From Diprion similis (taxonomy: Eukaryota > Arthropoda > Insecta > Hymenoptera > Diprionidae), in the NCBI RefSeq assembly GCF_021155765.1, contig NC_060106.1, positions 22,660,031-22,724,030 of the forward strand: a stretch of 64,000 nucleotides of DNA, read 5' to 3'. Within the stretch, counting starts at the first letter, position 1; every line of letters begins with the position of its first letter. This document shows, piece after piece, positions 13,631-34,016 of this stretch. The notes beneath the pieces were generated by a model, which had not been told where the DNA came from, did no database searches, and was given only the letters and a program-made list of their open reading frames with translations. A program made the position numbers and the translations under genes.

Positions 13631-14074
13631 ATACCTTATCAAGAAGAAGCGTTGTCAGTGCCACGTAGCGGCAAGAAAAAGAATTACTATTTTCTTGAGT
13701 TTTGGCGTCACGTGTAGCGCCGAGTTGAGCCTCCTTCTCTGTACTCTCCGTACTTCGAAAGCTTAAAATCGGCGAAAGAGTTAAGACTATTGGCACTTTA
13801 ATGTGAAGAATATACCCATCACTGATATATAATTGAGAGCCATCAGGATTAAGGGTAATATAAAGAAAAACGAAGAATAGCGCTCATTTTAGGTGAATAA
13901 AGCAATGAATTAGATCAGCACAAATTGCTATTTCCGGTAACCGGAGTATATTCCTGATCATCCCGATTGATAGGTTTATCAGACATGGTAATAATCGTAT
14001 ACATTTGGTCACCTAATAAAGCATAATTCATCCACTAGCCTTCAGCCTTTGTAAACATACTTACAATGTTTTAG

Positions 14075-14434
14075 ATGAGGTTCTGCCTGAAAAGGCCGCT
14101 GCTTGCTCTACGATCAATTCGGAGCTTACAATTAAACTATTCTACGTTGCCGTCGGAAGCAGTGGTCGTTGCAGACGATGGAACGATTGTTTGCTGGCAT
14201 CCTGAACAACATTTCCCATACCAGTACACCAAACCTTTACCAGCTGAAAAAATTGAGGAAAATTCCGTGCTCAGTAATCAAGCAAAACAAGCTATAGACA
14301 TATTTAGAAAAAAACATCCGGAGGTAGTACGAGAAGAACTGTCTAAAATCACATTCACGACGAAACACAGATGGTATCCGAGAGCTAGGGATAAGAAAGC
14401 TAAGAAAACGCCTATGGATAGGGAGTACTTGTAG
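14075..14434 (+). CDS. mRpL42: Mitochondrial ribosomal protein L42 (mL42)
   Basis: A single-exon reading frame of 119 aa. The first 25 residues (MRFCLKRPLLALRSIRSL...) are basic and Leu/Arg-rich, like a mitochondrial targeting peptide. The diagnostic family segments are present: TIVCWHPEQHFPYQYTKPLP near residues 38-57, and FTTKHRWYPRARDKK near the C-terminus, against FTTKHRWYPHGR in human MRPL42. Length is slightly below the human 142 aa. It is a component of the mitochondrial large subunit. An AATAAA signal lies at 14530-14535, about 95 bp after the stop. The neighbour on the left is divergent MTR4, and ANKLE1 converges from the right. There is no in-frame ATG immediately upstream that would change the start. 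Confidence 0.93.
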   Translation: MRFCLKRPLLALRSIRSLQLNYSTLPSEAVVVADDGTIVCWHPEQHFPYQYTKPLPAEKIEENSVLSNQAKQAIDIFRKKHPEVVREELSKITFTTKHRWYPRARDKKAKKTPMDREYL

Positions 14435-16032
14435 TGGAAAGTTATTGAAACGATTGTTCGCTAGCTGAGAAAATTATGCATCGTACGTGCGTCACATAAT
14501 TAAGTAGACGTTGTTTTGTAATGCACCACAATAAATTGATTAAGTGAAATAAGCCCATGGAAACTTTTAATGATTTGTTGTACCTCTGGTAATGATTTCT
14601 GTGTACATAAATAGGATTATTTTGATAATTCAACTTTGCATTCGGTTATCGATGTCTCATAATTTTTGGAATGTCAAGCTTACAATAGCGGGTGTCAGCT
14701 TCAATTCAGGCAACACCTCTTTCATCTTTAGTGTTTGGCATGCAGATACGCAGAAATAACATAGAGAAAAGGGTTCGGTACTGATTTCCATGTATAGACT
14801 GTAGATTTATTCTGACACGTGTTAAACAAGTAGTGACAGAGTATTCCGGTACCCTTGAATGTGCCAAAATCAATCCAAGGGTTTGTACATGACACAGTCG
14901 TTAGGGCATAATGTTTGCTCCAAGGACATAATAGGGATACGAGGTAAAGTTTATATCATAGTAATGATCCTGCCAAGAAATCTATTCAGGTCGTTAAAAA
15001 AATTGTTGTAGTGTTGGAACACAAATTTGTATCATACAAGTCATTGTTTCAGCCGAGATAATCAGCTGTTTTCATACAACGTTTCATACAAAAAAAGTAT
15101 CACTTATATTTAGATAAAGTCTCAATAAAGATCTCCACATTTACGTGACTAAGCACTTTGGGAAAACTAGCTATGTCCAGACTTTTGGAATGTCGAAAAC
15201 GCAGTAAAATCTCATAAATGATGTATTGAAAGCCGAGCACTTGCATATACTAGCTGTAAGCTTTATAAAATGATTGTAAAGTTGCGAAATAATGGCTTCT
15301 TACAACAATTAGTTACATGAACGTTGCACATTTCAATTTTGTCAATTTTTTGGATCAGTCTATCATTAGATATTTAACATGGCATACTACTAATACATCG
15401 TCAATTGCCATGTTATTAAATTGTTAAAAGATTAAATCTGTTTGTAGTTTTTTAATTGTTTACAAAAATCTATTTACACTTTAGTTATTTCATATAATAA
15501 TATTCTATATACAAATGTTCTTCCCACCTGGTCTTATGTAAACTTTACTCTAACTTTTAATTCTATGATATATTTCTCTTTATGGGTCAAACCTTATTAT
15601 CACATATGAGATTTGTACTTTTGTTGCAGAAGTGTTGATTCCTTTCTTTTCTCACGCTCAGTTTAATTGTGTAATGGAAATATGCATGAACCCAACACTA
15701 TGTGAACATATAGACATACAGAATAATGAATACAATTTGAACATAAGGCTCAGAATTGAAAGCGCAATTGACACGAACCATGCTTTAAACCTTAATGATC
15801 CACATTATACTCCAATGCCAATATGATCTTGAAAATGTTACTAAATAAAAAGATTCATGGTCAAGTCACTTATTCTTACATTGTGGTAAAACTATGAAAG
15901 TAGACTATCTGCAGAAAATCCTTGTCTTATATCAATGTATTTTTTTAATTAGACATGTTGATAAAACATGTTTTGTCGATATGAGCATTATATATCACTT
16001 ATGAATAGTTGTCATTGTCATGTAATGTTACA
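14435..16032. other. Intergenic region between convergent mL42 and ANKLE1
   Basis: It holds the 3' UTRs of both convergent genes and AT-rich DNA. The only coding-like piece is 15630-15826, listed separately. I see no tRNA, transposon end or other structure here. Confidence 0.5.
15630..15826 (+). CDS. Possible orphan terminal exon, unknown product
   Basis: A 64-codon open stretch follows a good acceptor (TTTGTTGCAG ending at 15629), stops at 15826, and has AATAAA at 15844-15849. The residues (ending LNLNDPHYTPMPI) are not low-complexity and look coding, but I recognise no family and no upstream exon. It could be an alternative last exon of mL42 transcripts, a separate small gene, or chance. 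Composition offers no further help. Confidence 0.25.
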
Positions 16033-19000
16033 TCATCTTCCAATATTGTCAGGGCATAATTGTCTCTCGCCTTCATTCATTAAAATCTGCATTGCTTTGT
16101 ATAACAAATATACGCCAAAAGATCGCTTTTGATGGTGACTCCATGTTGCAGCAACACCATAGTATTCCCCTGATTTTGAATTTTTCAGTCTATCCAATCC
16201 TAACGCATCTATCATTGCAGCTTCTCGAGTGTACGCCTCAACGGGAATCGTATTTTGAAACAAGTGCAAGCAAACCACCCCGCAGTTACTGTTCCAAATA
16301 TCCAAAATGTAGTTAATTTTTTTATCGCTTGTACTCCTGTTACCTCTTTTCCATTCACCATATGCCTCATACAAATGAGCATATGGTCTTGATCGCTTTC
16401 CTTTACCAACATAAAATATCGACGACAAAAATGATCGCCAACGTTCGATCGATGATAATACATCTACTCGTCGTGGGAGATTATCTGTAATTCGAGGATC
16501 CATAAGCAGGTAGTTGAACGACGACTTGATCGTACCCTCTCTCCATCGCCGTGTTGGATCAGGATTCGAAAATTCGCCAAATACTTGCTGTTCTAACGAT
16601 TCATACAGGGACAAGTCATTCATCCAACTCTCTGATCGCAACGTTTTTTCAATTTCCATGCTGAATTCTAGATCAAAGAAAATTCATGATAAATACATAC
16701 ACATATGAATAGTACATACATATAGTTAGTAGATACTACGGCTGTGAAAAATTCTGGTACCCGTAAATCCCTAGTAGATACCTTAACTCTTACTGGGCAC
16801 ACCGCACGGGTGAAGTATACGTGACACACACTTATTAATTATTGCCTGGTAAAGAAAATAGTCAACCAAATGATTTGAGAAAATCCTGAAATACCATTAA
16901 GATATTGCTTTTGCTGGCAGCATCATTTTTCAAGGAAATTCCGTTGTTAGTATGTAAAAAAATTTTACAAATTTACGAAGACATCTGTTTTCCATAGACT
17001 ATTGAATAGATATAATAGAATTATAGACTATTAAACTTGGTGGGGTCGATTTGACCCCTGGGTGCGGAGTAAGGATTAACCAAATTATGACGATAAAGAT
17101 AACTTTAGCAACAACAACAATGATATTGATAAGGATGATAATAATGATACAAAGTACTGTTCAAGTTGTACTGGCATGAAGTGAAATAATTATGAAATAG
17201 TGGAGGGAAAAATTTATTTACTTGGTGGAGCTGCAATCTTGGGACATGACGAGGTTGGGGATAATTTTTGAAGTTTCCATAGTCGTTTCAGATAGATATG
17301 GCGAGTTGTAGCTGTTATAGGACCAGGCGGATGACCAATTAGTTTAGTCAACTCTGCACGCAGAGTTTCACTGTCCATAAATACCAACGATGATGGTAAA
17401 CTTGAAGTGTACAATTCTGACGATTCATCTGCCAAGTAGAAATATTACAATTCTTAAATACAAATAATAATAAATTTCAAGGCATTCAAGTTTTTCTAAA
17501 GGTTTCAGCAATATTCATTGTGGTAACATCCTTTTTTTAAAATAATACTTCACATACAATTGTAGAAGTTTGATTTTTTGCATTTTAAATTTCAGTACAC
17601 ACCAAAGTATGCGTTTATATACACGTATTGTCAATGTGTATGTGTAGATAACCATTTCAATTTGAAATTTCGAAAATGCTTACAAATTATTCCGAACACA
17701 AATATACCAAAAATGTTACCAGGCGGTTACGAACAGATATAATCAAGTGTTTAGTGAGTAGACAGTCAACATGTTTTCCAATTTTGAATTAAAAAGATTC
17801 TACGAAAGTTCTACAATCAGAGTTAGAGAAAAAAAAATACGTGTTCACCCCTAATTACAGTCACTGTCAATACTAGTTTCACCAAATTAATTATAGTATA
17901 TACCGAAATAAAAACCTTCTGTAAACATAGTAATTAACTTACCATCCAAACAATCGCTGCTTTTTTCAGATGGTGAAGAGTATTTGACTTCAGATTTGAT
18001 TATTGGAATGCTAGAACATTATTTTCGAAAAGTTGGAGCAATTAGTTGATCTTAAGACTGTGATGTCTCTTAATCAAAATGCACATGTGAACCTTTCACC
18101 TTTTCATGACTTTCTCTGACCAAATTATAACTTTCTTGACTGAACTTTGAATCAATAAATTCTGTATCAATCAGTTTTCAAAAACAGGTTATAATCTATT
18201 TAATAGTCCCGGGACCGAAGACGTGGAAAACAAATTGTTCATAATATTTCTTTTCGTGGAAAAAGCATATTTCTTTCGCATTTCATCACAATGCCATAGA
18301 ATTTTCTAACTTTTCCCTGACCATTTTTCACTATATTCTTTGTTAGCCTGAATGAAAGAGTATTTACAATGTGGCACAGTGGTCTGTTTAATTAATCTTT
18401 TAATAATTTTCATTCCTTATTTCCATTCATAATTACGTGATCGTTGTAAATAGAAAATAAAACAAGAGTAACAATCGTTATTTATAAGTAGGTTGAGAAC
18501 CGGAATCTTTGTTTTCTCAGGGTTATCCAAAAAGTGGCACCTTGTATTTGAATCTCAAGTTTAGCCAAATCCATGCGCAATTATAGGCATAAATGTTGTA
18601 TAAAGCATAGCTTAGTCATGGTTGTTCAAAGAAATCTGAGCTTGTTTTGATAAGGAAAGTAGATAGTATAATCACGTGTAGTCTTAACTCACTTGACTGG
18701 AGTGACCAACAATCGACGTTCCAATAAGATGACTCCCTCCTCTGCGTCTTCATATTTGTACTCCTCTTCAATACTGACAAAAGATGCATAGCTTGACGTA
18801 TTAGTGCTTGACGTGACATTGGATAAGAGGGCAGAGCTTTTCCTATCACTAGAGCATTTATCGCTAGCCAAATCAAGTGGGAAATTACACTGATTTTGAT
18901 GCAATTTGGATCTGGCTTTTGACAGGTTATCATAACTGGCAGATTTGTTCTTGATTAACTGTTGCGGTTTCATTAATGAATCTGTTTCATCTTCTGTATA

Positions 19001-22000
19001 AGTATCAGAGAAATAACTACTATGGTCAGTCAGTGCAACAGAATCATCAATTTCCTTCAAGTTTGATACATGTGAGCAGGTCGTCAATGCTAGTTTCTCA
19101 TTGCCTTTATTTTTCAAGCCAATTGACCTCGCGGGAATATGATTAGCAGCAAGTATATTCAAATCAGGTTTGAATGTTCTATGTTCAATTACTTTGTTTG
19201 TGAAATGTTTGTTATTGTTTGTCTGTGTCGAGTTACTATTAAGATTGTTTGTTCGGTGGTCCATACCATCACCGACCTCGTTTTTTGTAGAACCAATGAT
19301 GGTATTCGCTATTTGAACTTGCTCATTCGTTACTGGAAGATTTGGATTTAATCTTCTCTTCCAATGATTAAAACGGTTATTATCGTCAATCCGTAATGCT
19401 TGAAGCTCAGTAGCGATACAGTCTTTCACTTTAATTTTAGTCCTCGTGTCTTCTTGAAGCTGTGTCTCAGTTTTTGGAATATCTAAAATCTGGTTGGAAT
19501 CCACAGGTAAAATACTTTGGTCAGAATCGTCGTCATACATGGTTTCCTCTAACTTTATGGCAATTCTTTTGGTCAAAGTCCTTCTATCAAGGAATGGATT
19601 AGCATTTTCTATATTTGGCGAAAGACCTGCAGCATCAAAGTAATCACTTTTATTATAGGTTTCGTTAAATGGGGTTGCTGGTGAACGTAGCTTGGAATAA
19701 CTGGGTGTTATAATTTTTGTTCGTTTGGCTGGTAATGTTTTTTTTTGCTTCGCCGAATCTGTAAGGTTTGGGGTATACATATATCTTTCCGACTGCGTTG
19801 GAGAAGTATGAAGTCTATTTGGACTCAGTACCGTTTCCTTCATTTGCATGTAACCTAGGTCGGTCAGTTTGCATGATGCTGCAAAAAGATTTTTACCACT
19901 GTCACCGTTGATAAAATTTTTTCGACATTCTGATATTTGATTTACACTACAGACTGGTCGTCTTTTTGAATGTTTTGACATTTGTACAGCTGTACTATTT
20001 GTAGATATTTTTCCTCCCGCGTGCAATTTCTTATAAGCATTAGTCGGTGTTATGATCAGATTTGGCGACTTACTTACAATCGAACAATCAGGTGAATATA
20101 AAGTTTTTTCAGGGCCCTGTTTACTTGGCGTACGAAATGGTGCTGTCTTCTTGTTTGGCGAGAATTCCCTACCAATTGGGGTAGTTTTGACGTTCAAATT
20201 ATGTACTGTTTTCCCTGTAGTAGATGGAGTTTTCTTCCTTTCAGAAAATGGTTCCCTCTTTAGACATCGTAGAGGAGTTTTGTGAATGATCTTATTTTTA
20301 GAAGACGTTTTTATGTTATGGTGTGGCGCAGTTTCGGTCATTTTGATATCTCGGAATTTAGACCTGATCTCACATGCAGTCTCTACTGATTTTTTATTGG
20401 TTTTTGGTGAGCTGATCCGAGGCATATTTTCGCCTTTTTTTTGCGGTTCTAAAAAAAAAGGTTCCTCAATATTGGTTTCGTTATTGAGGTGTGAAATAGG
20501 GCAACCATTGGATTGAAGATTTTCGTTCATCATATTTCGTTCTCGGCATTCGAACCTGTCATTATTGTTCAAATTTTGGTCAAGACCATTCTTTCTGCTT
20601 CGTGGAAGACACCTCTTATGTCGCCTGATGTTTATATGTTTCGGCAAAGAAGTCGATGACTCGTCAGCAGTTGTCATTGTGCTGTCAATATTCGCAGGAT
20701 GCCTTGCACACAGGTTAAACACATGATTGCCAGATTCCCCATTATTTAAATTTACCGCTACATCAACGTTGTTATTGTTAAATATATGGATTTTTTGAAA
20801 ATCTGGAAGCTTGTTGCTATCCATTGTGGATATATCCTCTGAGACGGCATATTCAGCCATCACACCGCCGTTGCTTACTACAACCTTATCTGTGAAACAA
20901 ATAAGGGAATATATTGAAGTTATTGCCTTTTAAATTACAGTGTTTAGAGCAAGTGAAGTGCACCTGCTGTACAATTTGGAACGCATAGTATCAAAACATA
21001 TTTCCTGGAAGCAATGGATATACATACATACACAAGCATACACATACATCGTACAAGTTCTCCTTACCCAAGGCAATACTGTATTTCAGATTTAGGTCTT
21101 CTTCATAAGATTCACCGCAATACTTTCCAAGGGTAGCAATCGCGTCGTAATGAGCCTCGTCAAAGGCATAATGGAAAGGGGACCTCCCATCGTCGTCAAC
21201 CAATAGAGGATCACCACCGTTTGATAATAGAAGTTCAAGAACACCAAGGCGGCCCCAGGCAGCAGCTACATGTACCGGTGTCATTCCATCCACAGACCTT
21301 TTTTTTAAATACATCTAGCTACAGTATTAAGCAATGATTGAAAAACAAATGTGTGAATTTTGTAGATGCACAGCTAATTAACTATTCACTTTGTTTGTAG
21401 AGAACAGCAGTTGTAGAGAAAACAGATGTTTTCTTCATCTGATCCAAACATAAACCGCATAGGCGGTCGTCTACTTTGATGTACCGCAATTAAATATAAA
21501 ATAATTATTAAAATAATTATAACGGCAGTTAAAGCTTCACCCTGTTGTACCACATCACCATATCATCGGTTTGAATCTAACGTGTCAGTTTTGTGTTTGC
21601 TCCAATGAATATGCTACAAATTTGGGGTAGAAGTTTGATACCTTGCGGTGAAATACCTTCCGTCTGTGCCCTAATTGGTAAATTTCAATCGGCTCTAACT
21701 CGAAAACCGTTGCTCAAAAAAAAAAATTGTCAATACAAATTTTAGTCTTATTTTTTTACAAGGAATCCGTCAGTGCCCGGTGCCCCCGGGTACTGGGTCA
21801 CCCTGTATATCAGAAAAGAGTCCAAGAAAGAATTTCATCCAGGGATTTATTACTGTTGCTATCAATTGCACAAGGTAGTAAAAGTTCAAACAAGGAGATA
21901 AACATTTTGAACATCAAATCACAAGTATACATTCGTTGTGGAAAATTAACTTGATATAAATATTTTATTAATCAATAACTACTGACTTGATATTGGGATT

Positions 22001-23015
22001 TCCACCATGACGCAGGAACAACTTGGTTACTTCTTCGGCAAATGTTTCAGAGTCATTGCCGATAACCAAATGAAACGGGGTTATCCCTTGGGATGGTATC
22101 AAAACATTGGGATCTGCCTCTTTATTCAATAATAGGGTTGTCACTTGCCTAAAAAAGAAAATTCCTTAATACGCAATGCGCTGAGACTAAACAACTCTCG
22201 TTTAAGATCATTGCCCTAATGGTTCGCTCAATGGACAATATAAATATATTTTCCATTCTAACCACAACACAGTCAGTATTGAAAAAATACAATCAAGTTA
22301 CTTCAATATGAGTTTGCAGTGCATTTCCGCGAACACAGTTAAGGATAACATTTAGGATGTGTGCAAAAGTTGTGACTATCATCTTTCTTTTGTCTCTGCC
22401 TTCCAATTGCCGCAATCTAAATAGCTATAATGACTGCTAGTGATCAGGGTGATTTCGAAAGGTAGTGTAAGAAAGTGCCCTGGTCCATTTCGATGTTGAT
22501 GTATAAGTCTCCAAACATCGAGGACCAAGTATTTCAAACGCGAAAAAAGACCCAACAGCCCCATTCTATACATATTTCTGAACAAAAACAGCCAAACACA
22601 TTTTCATTTGACGCAGAAATTAAAATATAGTATGAATTTACTAATGCGATTTCTTAAAATCTATACCATTTCTTTATTTCTGCGACGAAGGAAAATATGT
22701 TAGACTCTTTTGGTTCAGCGTTGCGTATAGAATGGAGCTGTTGAACTTATTTTTGCGTTTGAGATACGTGGATTTCGATATTTGAAGATATATACGTCAA
22801 CGTCGAGATCGACCAGGGCCAGTCATTTTGATATTTTGCAACTGTAGCGCGAATAAATGAACATAGATTTATTTTTGTTATGTTCTAAGTAGTTGTTATG
22901 TGTGTATAAGTAACAATCATCGTAACAATACTTACGTTATATTATTGTCTTCCAAGCCGTCATAAAGAGATGATGCCAGAAACAACTCAGCCTTTGCTTT
23001 TGGCGTTGAAAGCAT
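16033..23015 (-). CDS. Ankle1: ANKLE1/LEM-3 endonuclease (ankyrin-LEM-GIY-YIG)
   Basis: Branched-DNA endonuclease family; C. elegans LEM-3 cuts DNA bridges late in cell division. Exons in transcript order: 23015-22936, 22148-21987, 21297-21068, 20889-18693, 18010-17943, 17428-17222, 16667-16033. They total 3579 nt (1192 aa plus stop), all in frame. Ankyrin repeats occupy about aa 1-155 (e.g. GMTPVHVAAAWGRLGVLELL). One 2.2-kb exon encodes about 730 Ser/Asn/Thr/Lys-rich, probably disordered residues. The LEM domain is near aa 930-967 (LRAELTKLIGHPPGP). The GIY-YIG nuclease fills the last 210 residues: RWREGTIKSSFNYLLMDPR, YVGKG at about 1067, the conserved Arg/His after it, and the catalytic Glu in VEAYTREA. 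The start ATG at 23015 is the first in frame, but an acceptor-like TATATCTAG just upstream allows an extra 5' exon. The acceptor at 21298 has an A-rich rather than pyrimidine-rich lead. Product identity is secure. Confidence 0.93.
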
Positions 23016-23440
23016 TTCGATCAATTTGAACCCTGGGTACGACTGATAATATTTATTCTAGATATAGAGAGAAATTGTGCATATCGCGTAGCAGCGGTAG
23101 CAATTGCATTATACACCTACACGGTCAAGTCTTTGGCTATATTTCTCATTAATCGATATCACGTGAAAAGTTCTATTATATTTCAGTGAAAAACTGTCAA
23201 CACAGCGAATATCGGTAATTTTGTAGCTTATTTGAACTGGTTAAGCGTCGATATGAGATAATATAGATCGCTAGCGCGTGGGTGGGCCAAAGTAGAGATC
23301 AGTGGGGCCAAAGAAGAGGCTCCCCTTTGTGTCTCTGGCTCGCGTTGTTGAACGCACGTGCGACTGGGTCGAGAGAGTGAGAGTCAGTGTCAGTGAGCTG
23401 TGAGACTACTCTGTCCTTGTCGTACACCACTGTGCAGCAA

Positions 23441-23453
23441 TGCCACCTAGTGG
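23441..23453 (-). promoter_or_regulatory. CTCF-like motif near the ANKLE1 5' end
   Basis: The minus strand reads CCACTAGGTGGCA, which fits the core CTCF consensus CCASYAGRKGGCR at all 13 positions. It lies about 430 bp upstream of the ANKLE1 start, between two tandem minus-strand genes. Binding is inferred from sequence only. Confidence 0.35.
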
Positions 23454-23519
23454 TGAAAAATGTAAAAGTATTTGGATCACTACAGGGTTGCTGTACGTAG
23501 GACCGTATTATAGACACTC

Positions 23520-23725
23520 TATGGAGCTAAAATTCTAATTACATTTTTAATTTGTAATTGGAAAAATATCAATTACAAATTACGAATGTAATAAGTATCG
23601 CTTATTCTTTTAATTACAAATTACGAATGTAATTAGAATCGATTTTTTTCTAATTACAAGTTACAAATGTAATTATTAATTTCTATGTAATTAATTATAA
23701 AAATTAATTAGTGGTGCCCACCACT
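23520..23725. repeat. AT-rich repeat block with hAT-like terminus
   Basis: Repeated TAATTACAAATTACGAATGTA-type units (each about 40-60 bp, alternating strands) end at 23709-23725 in a near-palindrome whose minus strand reads CAGTGGTGGGCA. That resembles the CAGTGNTGGGCA ends of hAT elements. No matching left end or 8-bp duplication was established. Confidence 0.45.
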
Positions 23726-24059
23726 GATTGAAATCCATTCAATTGCTTATTACTTGAAGCATCCGGTACCATTTATGTACAATCGTGTAATTTAATTACA
23801 TTCCCACAATATTTGTGAAATGATATTCAGTCAAATCAGTTATGTTTTATACTCAGCATTGAAATGAGCTTAAAAGTCAGTCAAATTTCATTGTGATGAT
23901 TGAAAAATTATCTAAATTATTGATACTTACGTTCAATGACCCTCATATACTCGGAGTCACTCATGTATCGTTGGAATAACTCATACATACCCGAACTACG
24001 ATTTCAATTATTTCGAAACATGATATCAATTACATGTGGAAAATTTAATCACAGGGATA

Positions 24060-24320
24060 TTCGAGTCTAATTACAATTTTCATTCATAATTAGAAGAAAA
24101 ATCGATTCTAATTACATTTGTAATTATAAGAGAATTCGATACTGATTACATTTGTAATTCAAATTTTTCTAATTAAAAATTGAAAATGTAATCAGTATTG
24201 TTTACTCTTCTAATTACAAATCAAAATTGTAATTAGTAATTTTCTTTCTTTCAATAATAAAATTACATTTGTAATTAGTAATTAGGATATAATTAATTAA
24301 AAAAATGCCCAACACTGCGC
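24060..24320. repeat. Second AT-rich repeat block with hAT-like terminus
   Basis: The same TTACATTTGTAATTAG-style units in the same orientation as the block at 23520, ending at about 24306-24318 in TGCCCAACACTG (minus strand CAGTGTTGGGCA). It is probably a second copy of the same non-autonomous hAT-like family. Confidence 0.45.
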
Positions 24321-25789
24321 TGCAGCATGAAGTGGTGCAAATTTGAACACTTTTCTCAACTATCCTCCTTGACTATTTTGAGTGGTTAATTTTATTTTGA
24401 AATGAAATAATCAACGAGATGGTACAACCATGTAACAGATTTATTTAGCATTCCTGCGCCTAATCAAATTCCAATATATTATATATTATCTTGTACATTA
24501 CGTGTACAATCCTGTACGTATGTATATACAAGCTTTGTTGCAACCTTAACCATATTACTATAAATTCTATTTTACTTTTCAACAAACAAGTTTGTTAAAT
24601 ATGAAATAATACAAATGCAGTTTGTTATTGGTTGAAAAATGCTGCTCTATACAAATTGTAAGTAATTTTAGTTTGATTCTATTGTGAAAAATCACTCGCA
24701 CACAAGTCATATTATGTTTCTGTTGTTTTTGCACCCGTCAGTCCCGATTCCCTAATGAGAATAGTACAAATAGTGTTCTCTAAATGTCACAGGTAAACAA
24801 AACTGAAAATTAACATCTGTTGTATTGCCTTTCAGGCCTTTCAGGCCACTTCAATAGATTGTTCTTGACTCATTAAAATAATTAATTTTTATAACATTGA
24901 GTCATGGTATTTAGGTGTACCAAGTCCACCGTAGATTGTACAGTGAAGTATTTGTATGGTTTGCCTGCTTTGCTAATTTGTAAGTTGCACACAACACTTG
25001 CTTTGCTGTTATTCAAAATGTCGGTCTGAATTCCACGAGTAAGGTATTATAAGATTTAGTATTATAATACTCGAGAACTATGTTTTATTTTGGCTGCTCT
25101 ACTTTAAGTACATTGGATATGCTTTTAATGTTTTAGTGATGTAAATTATAGTCCGTATGTGTAAATTTTCAATGAATTCATGTATCTCGTCACTTGCCCA
25201 AGTTCTATTCATTTGTCCATATCATTTCAGTTTCTTTGACTTCAAGTTTTTCTAGTTTCTGCCAAATTTTGATTCACAAATTCCAAGAAAGATAACAAGT
25301 AATATCTTCAGGAAAACCGTTCAACTTAATTTGGTCTTAATAAACATACATTATTGCGAAAAGAATAATAGTACTCATTGAATATTATTTTGGAAACTAT
25401 GTTTGTTAAATTACCATATGACAACCCTCTACATATACAGATGAGTCAAGGTTTCCATTTTTTTCCTGGTACAAATACACCGACCACCAGTTTTTAAATT
25501 TTTTCACATTACCTAAGCGATGCTCATACCTCATGGATAGATTGCAGCAAAGACACGCGTGGCAATAAGATGAAATGGGCACACAGATTTTAATTAATAT
25601 AAACGAGTTTCAAATACTTCGTTCATATGAATAATTTAGGGTAGTGTTACACAAAAATAAGTTTAATAATTATCTGCACTATTTTTTTTATCTTAATTAT
25701 GGATTATTTACAGCGACAGATGTTCCACGCATTGAATTTCTGTGATTGCTGCCTTAAAATTAGTTCACTTAAATACACTATTCTTTATC

Positions 25790-34016
<8,227 letters not shown>

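Larger units (their letters stand above)
10277..14074. other. Divergent intergenic region between MTR4 and mL42
   Basis: There is no protein-coding gene I can support. The stretch is framed by a 48-bp inverted repeat (10928-10975 and 13583-13630). Inside it are isolated good splice signals: a plus-strand donor at 11246 (GTAGGT), a plus-strand donor after 12720 (GTAAGG), and a minus-strand donor/exon/acceptor set at 12852-13231. These suggest one or more spliced non-coding transcripts, or an old mobile element. Confidence 0.5.
23016..25789. other. Intergenic region between ANKLE1 and p38
   Basis: No gene seen. It contains the probable ANKLE1 promoter side (23016-23500, with CpGs and a CTCF-like motif), two AT-rich repeat blocks (23520-23725 and 24060-24320), then plain AT-rich DNA to the p38 stop, including its 3' UTR. 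Confidence 0.55.

Noticed and set aside
19139-20516. Several open frames antisense to the large ANKLE1 exon
   Set aside because: They are shadows of a long coding exon and have no independent support.
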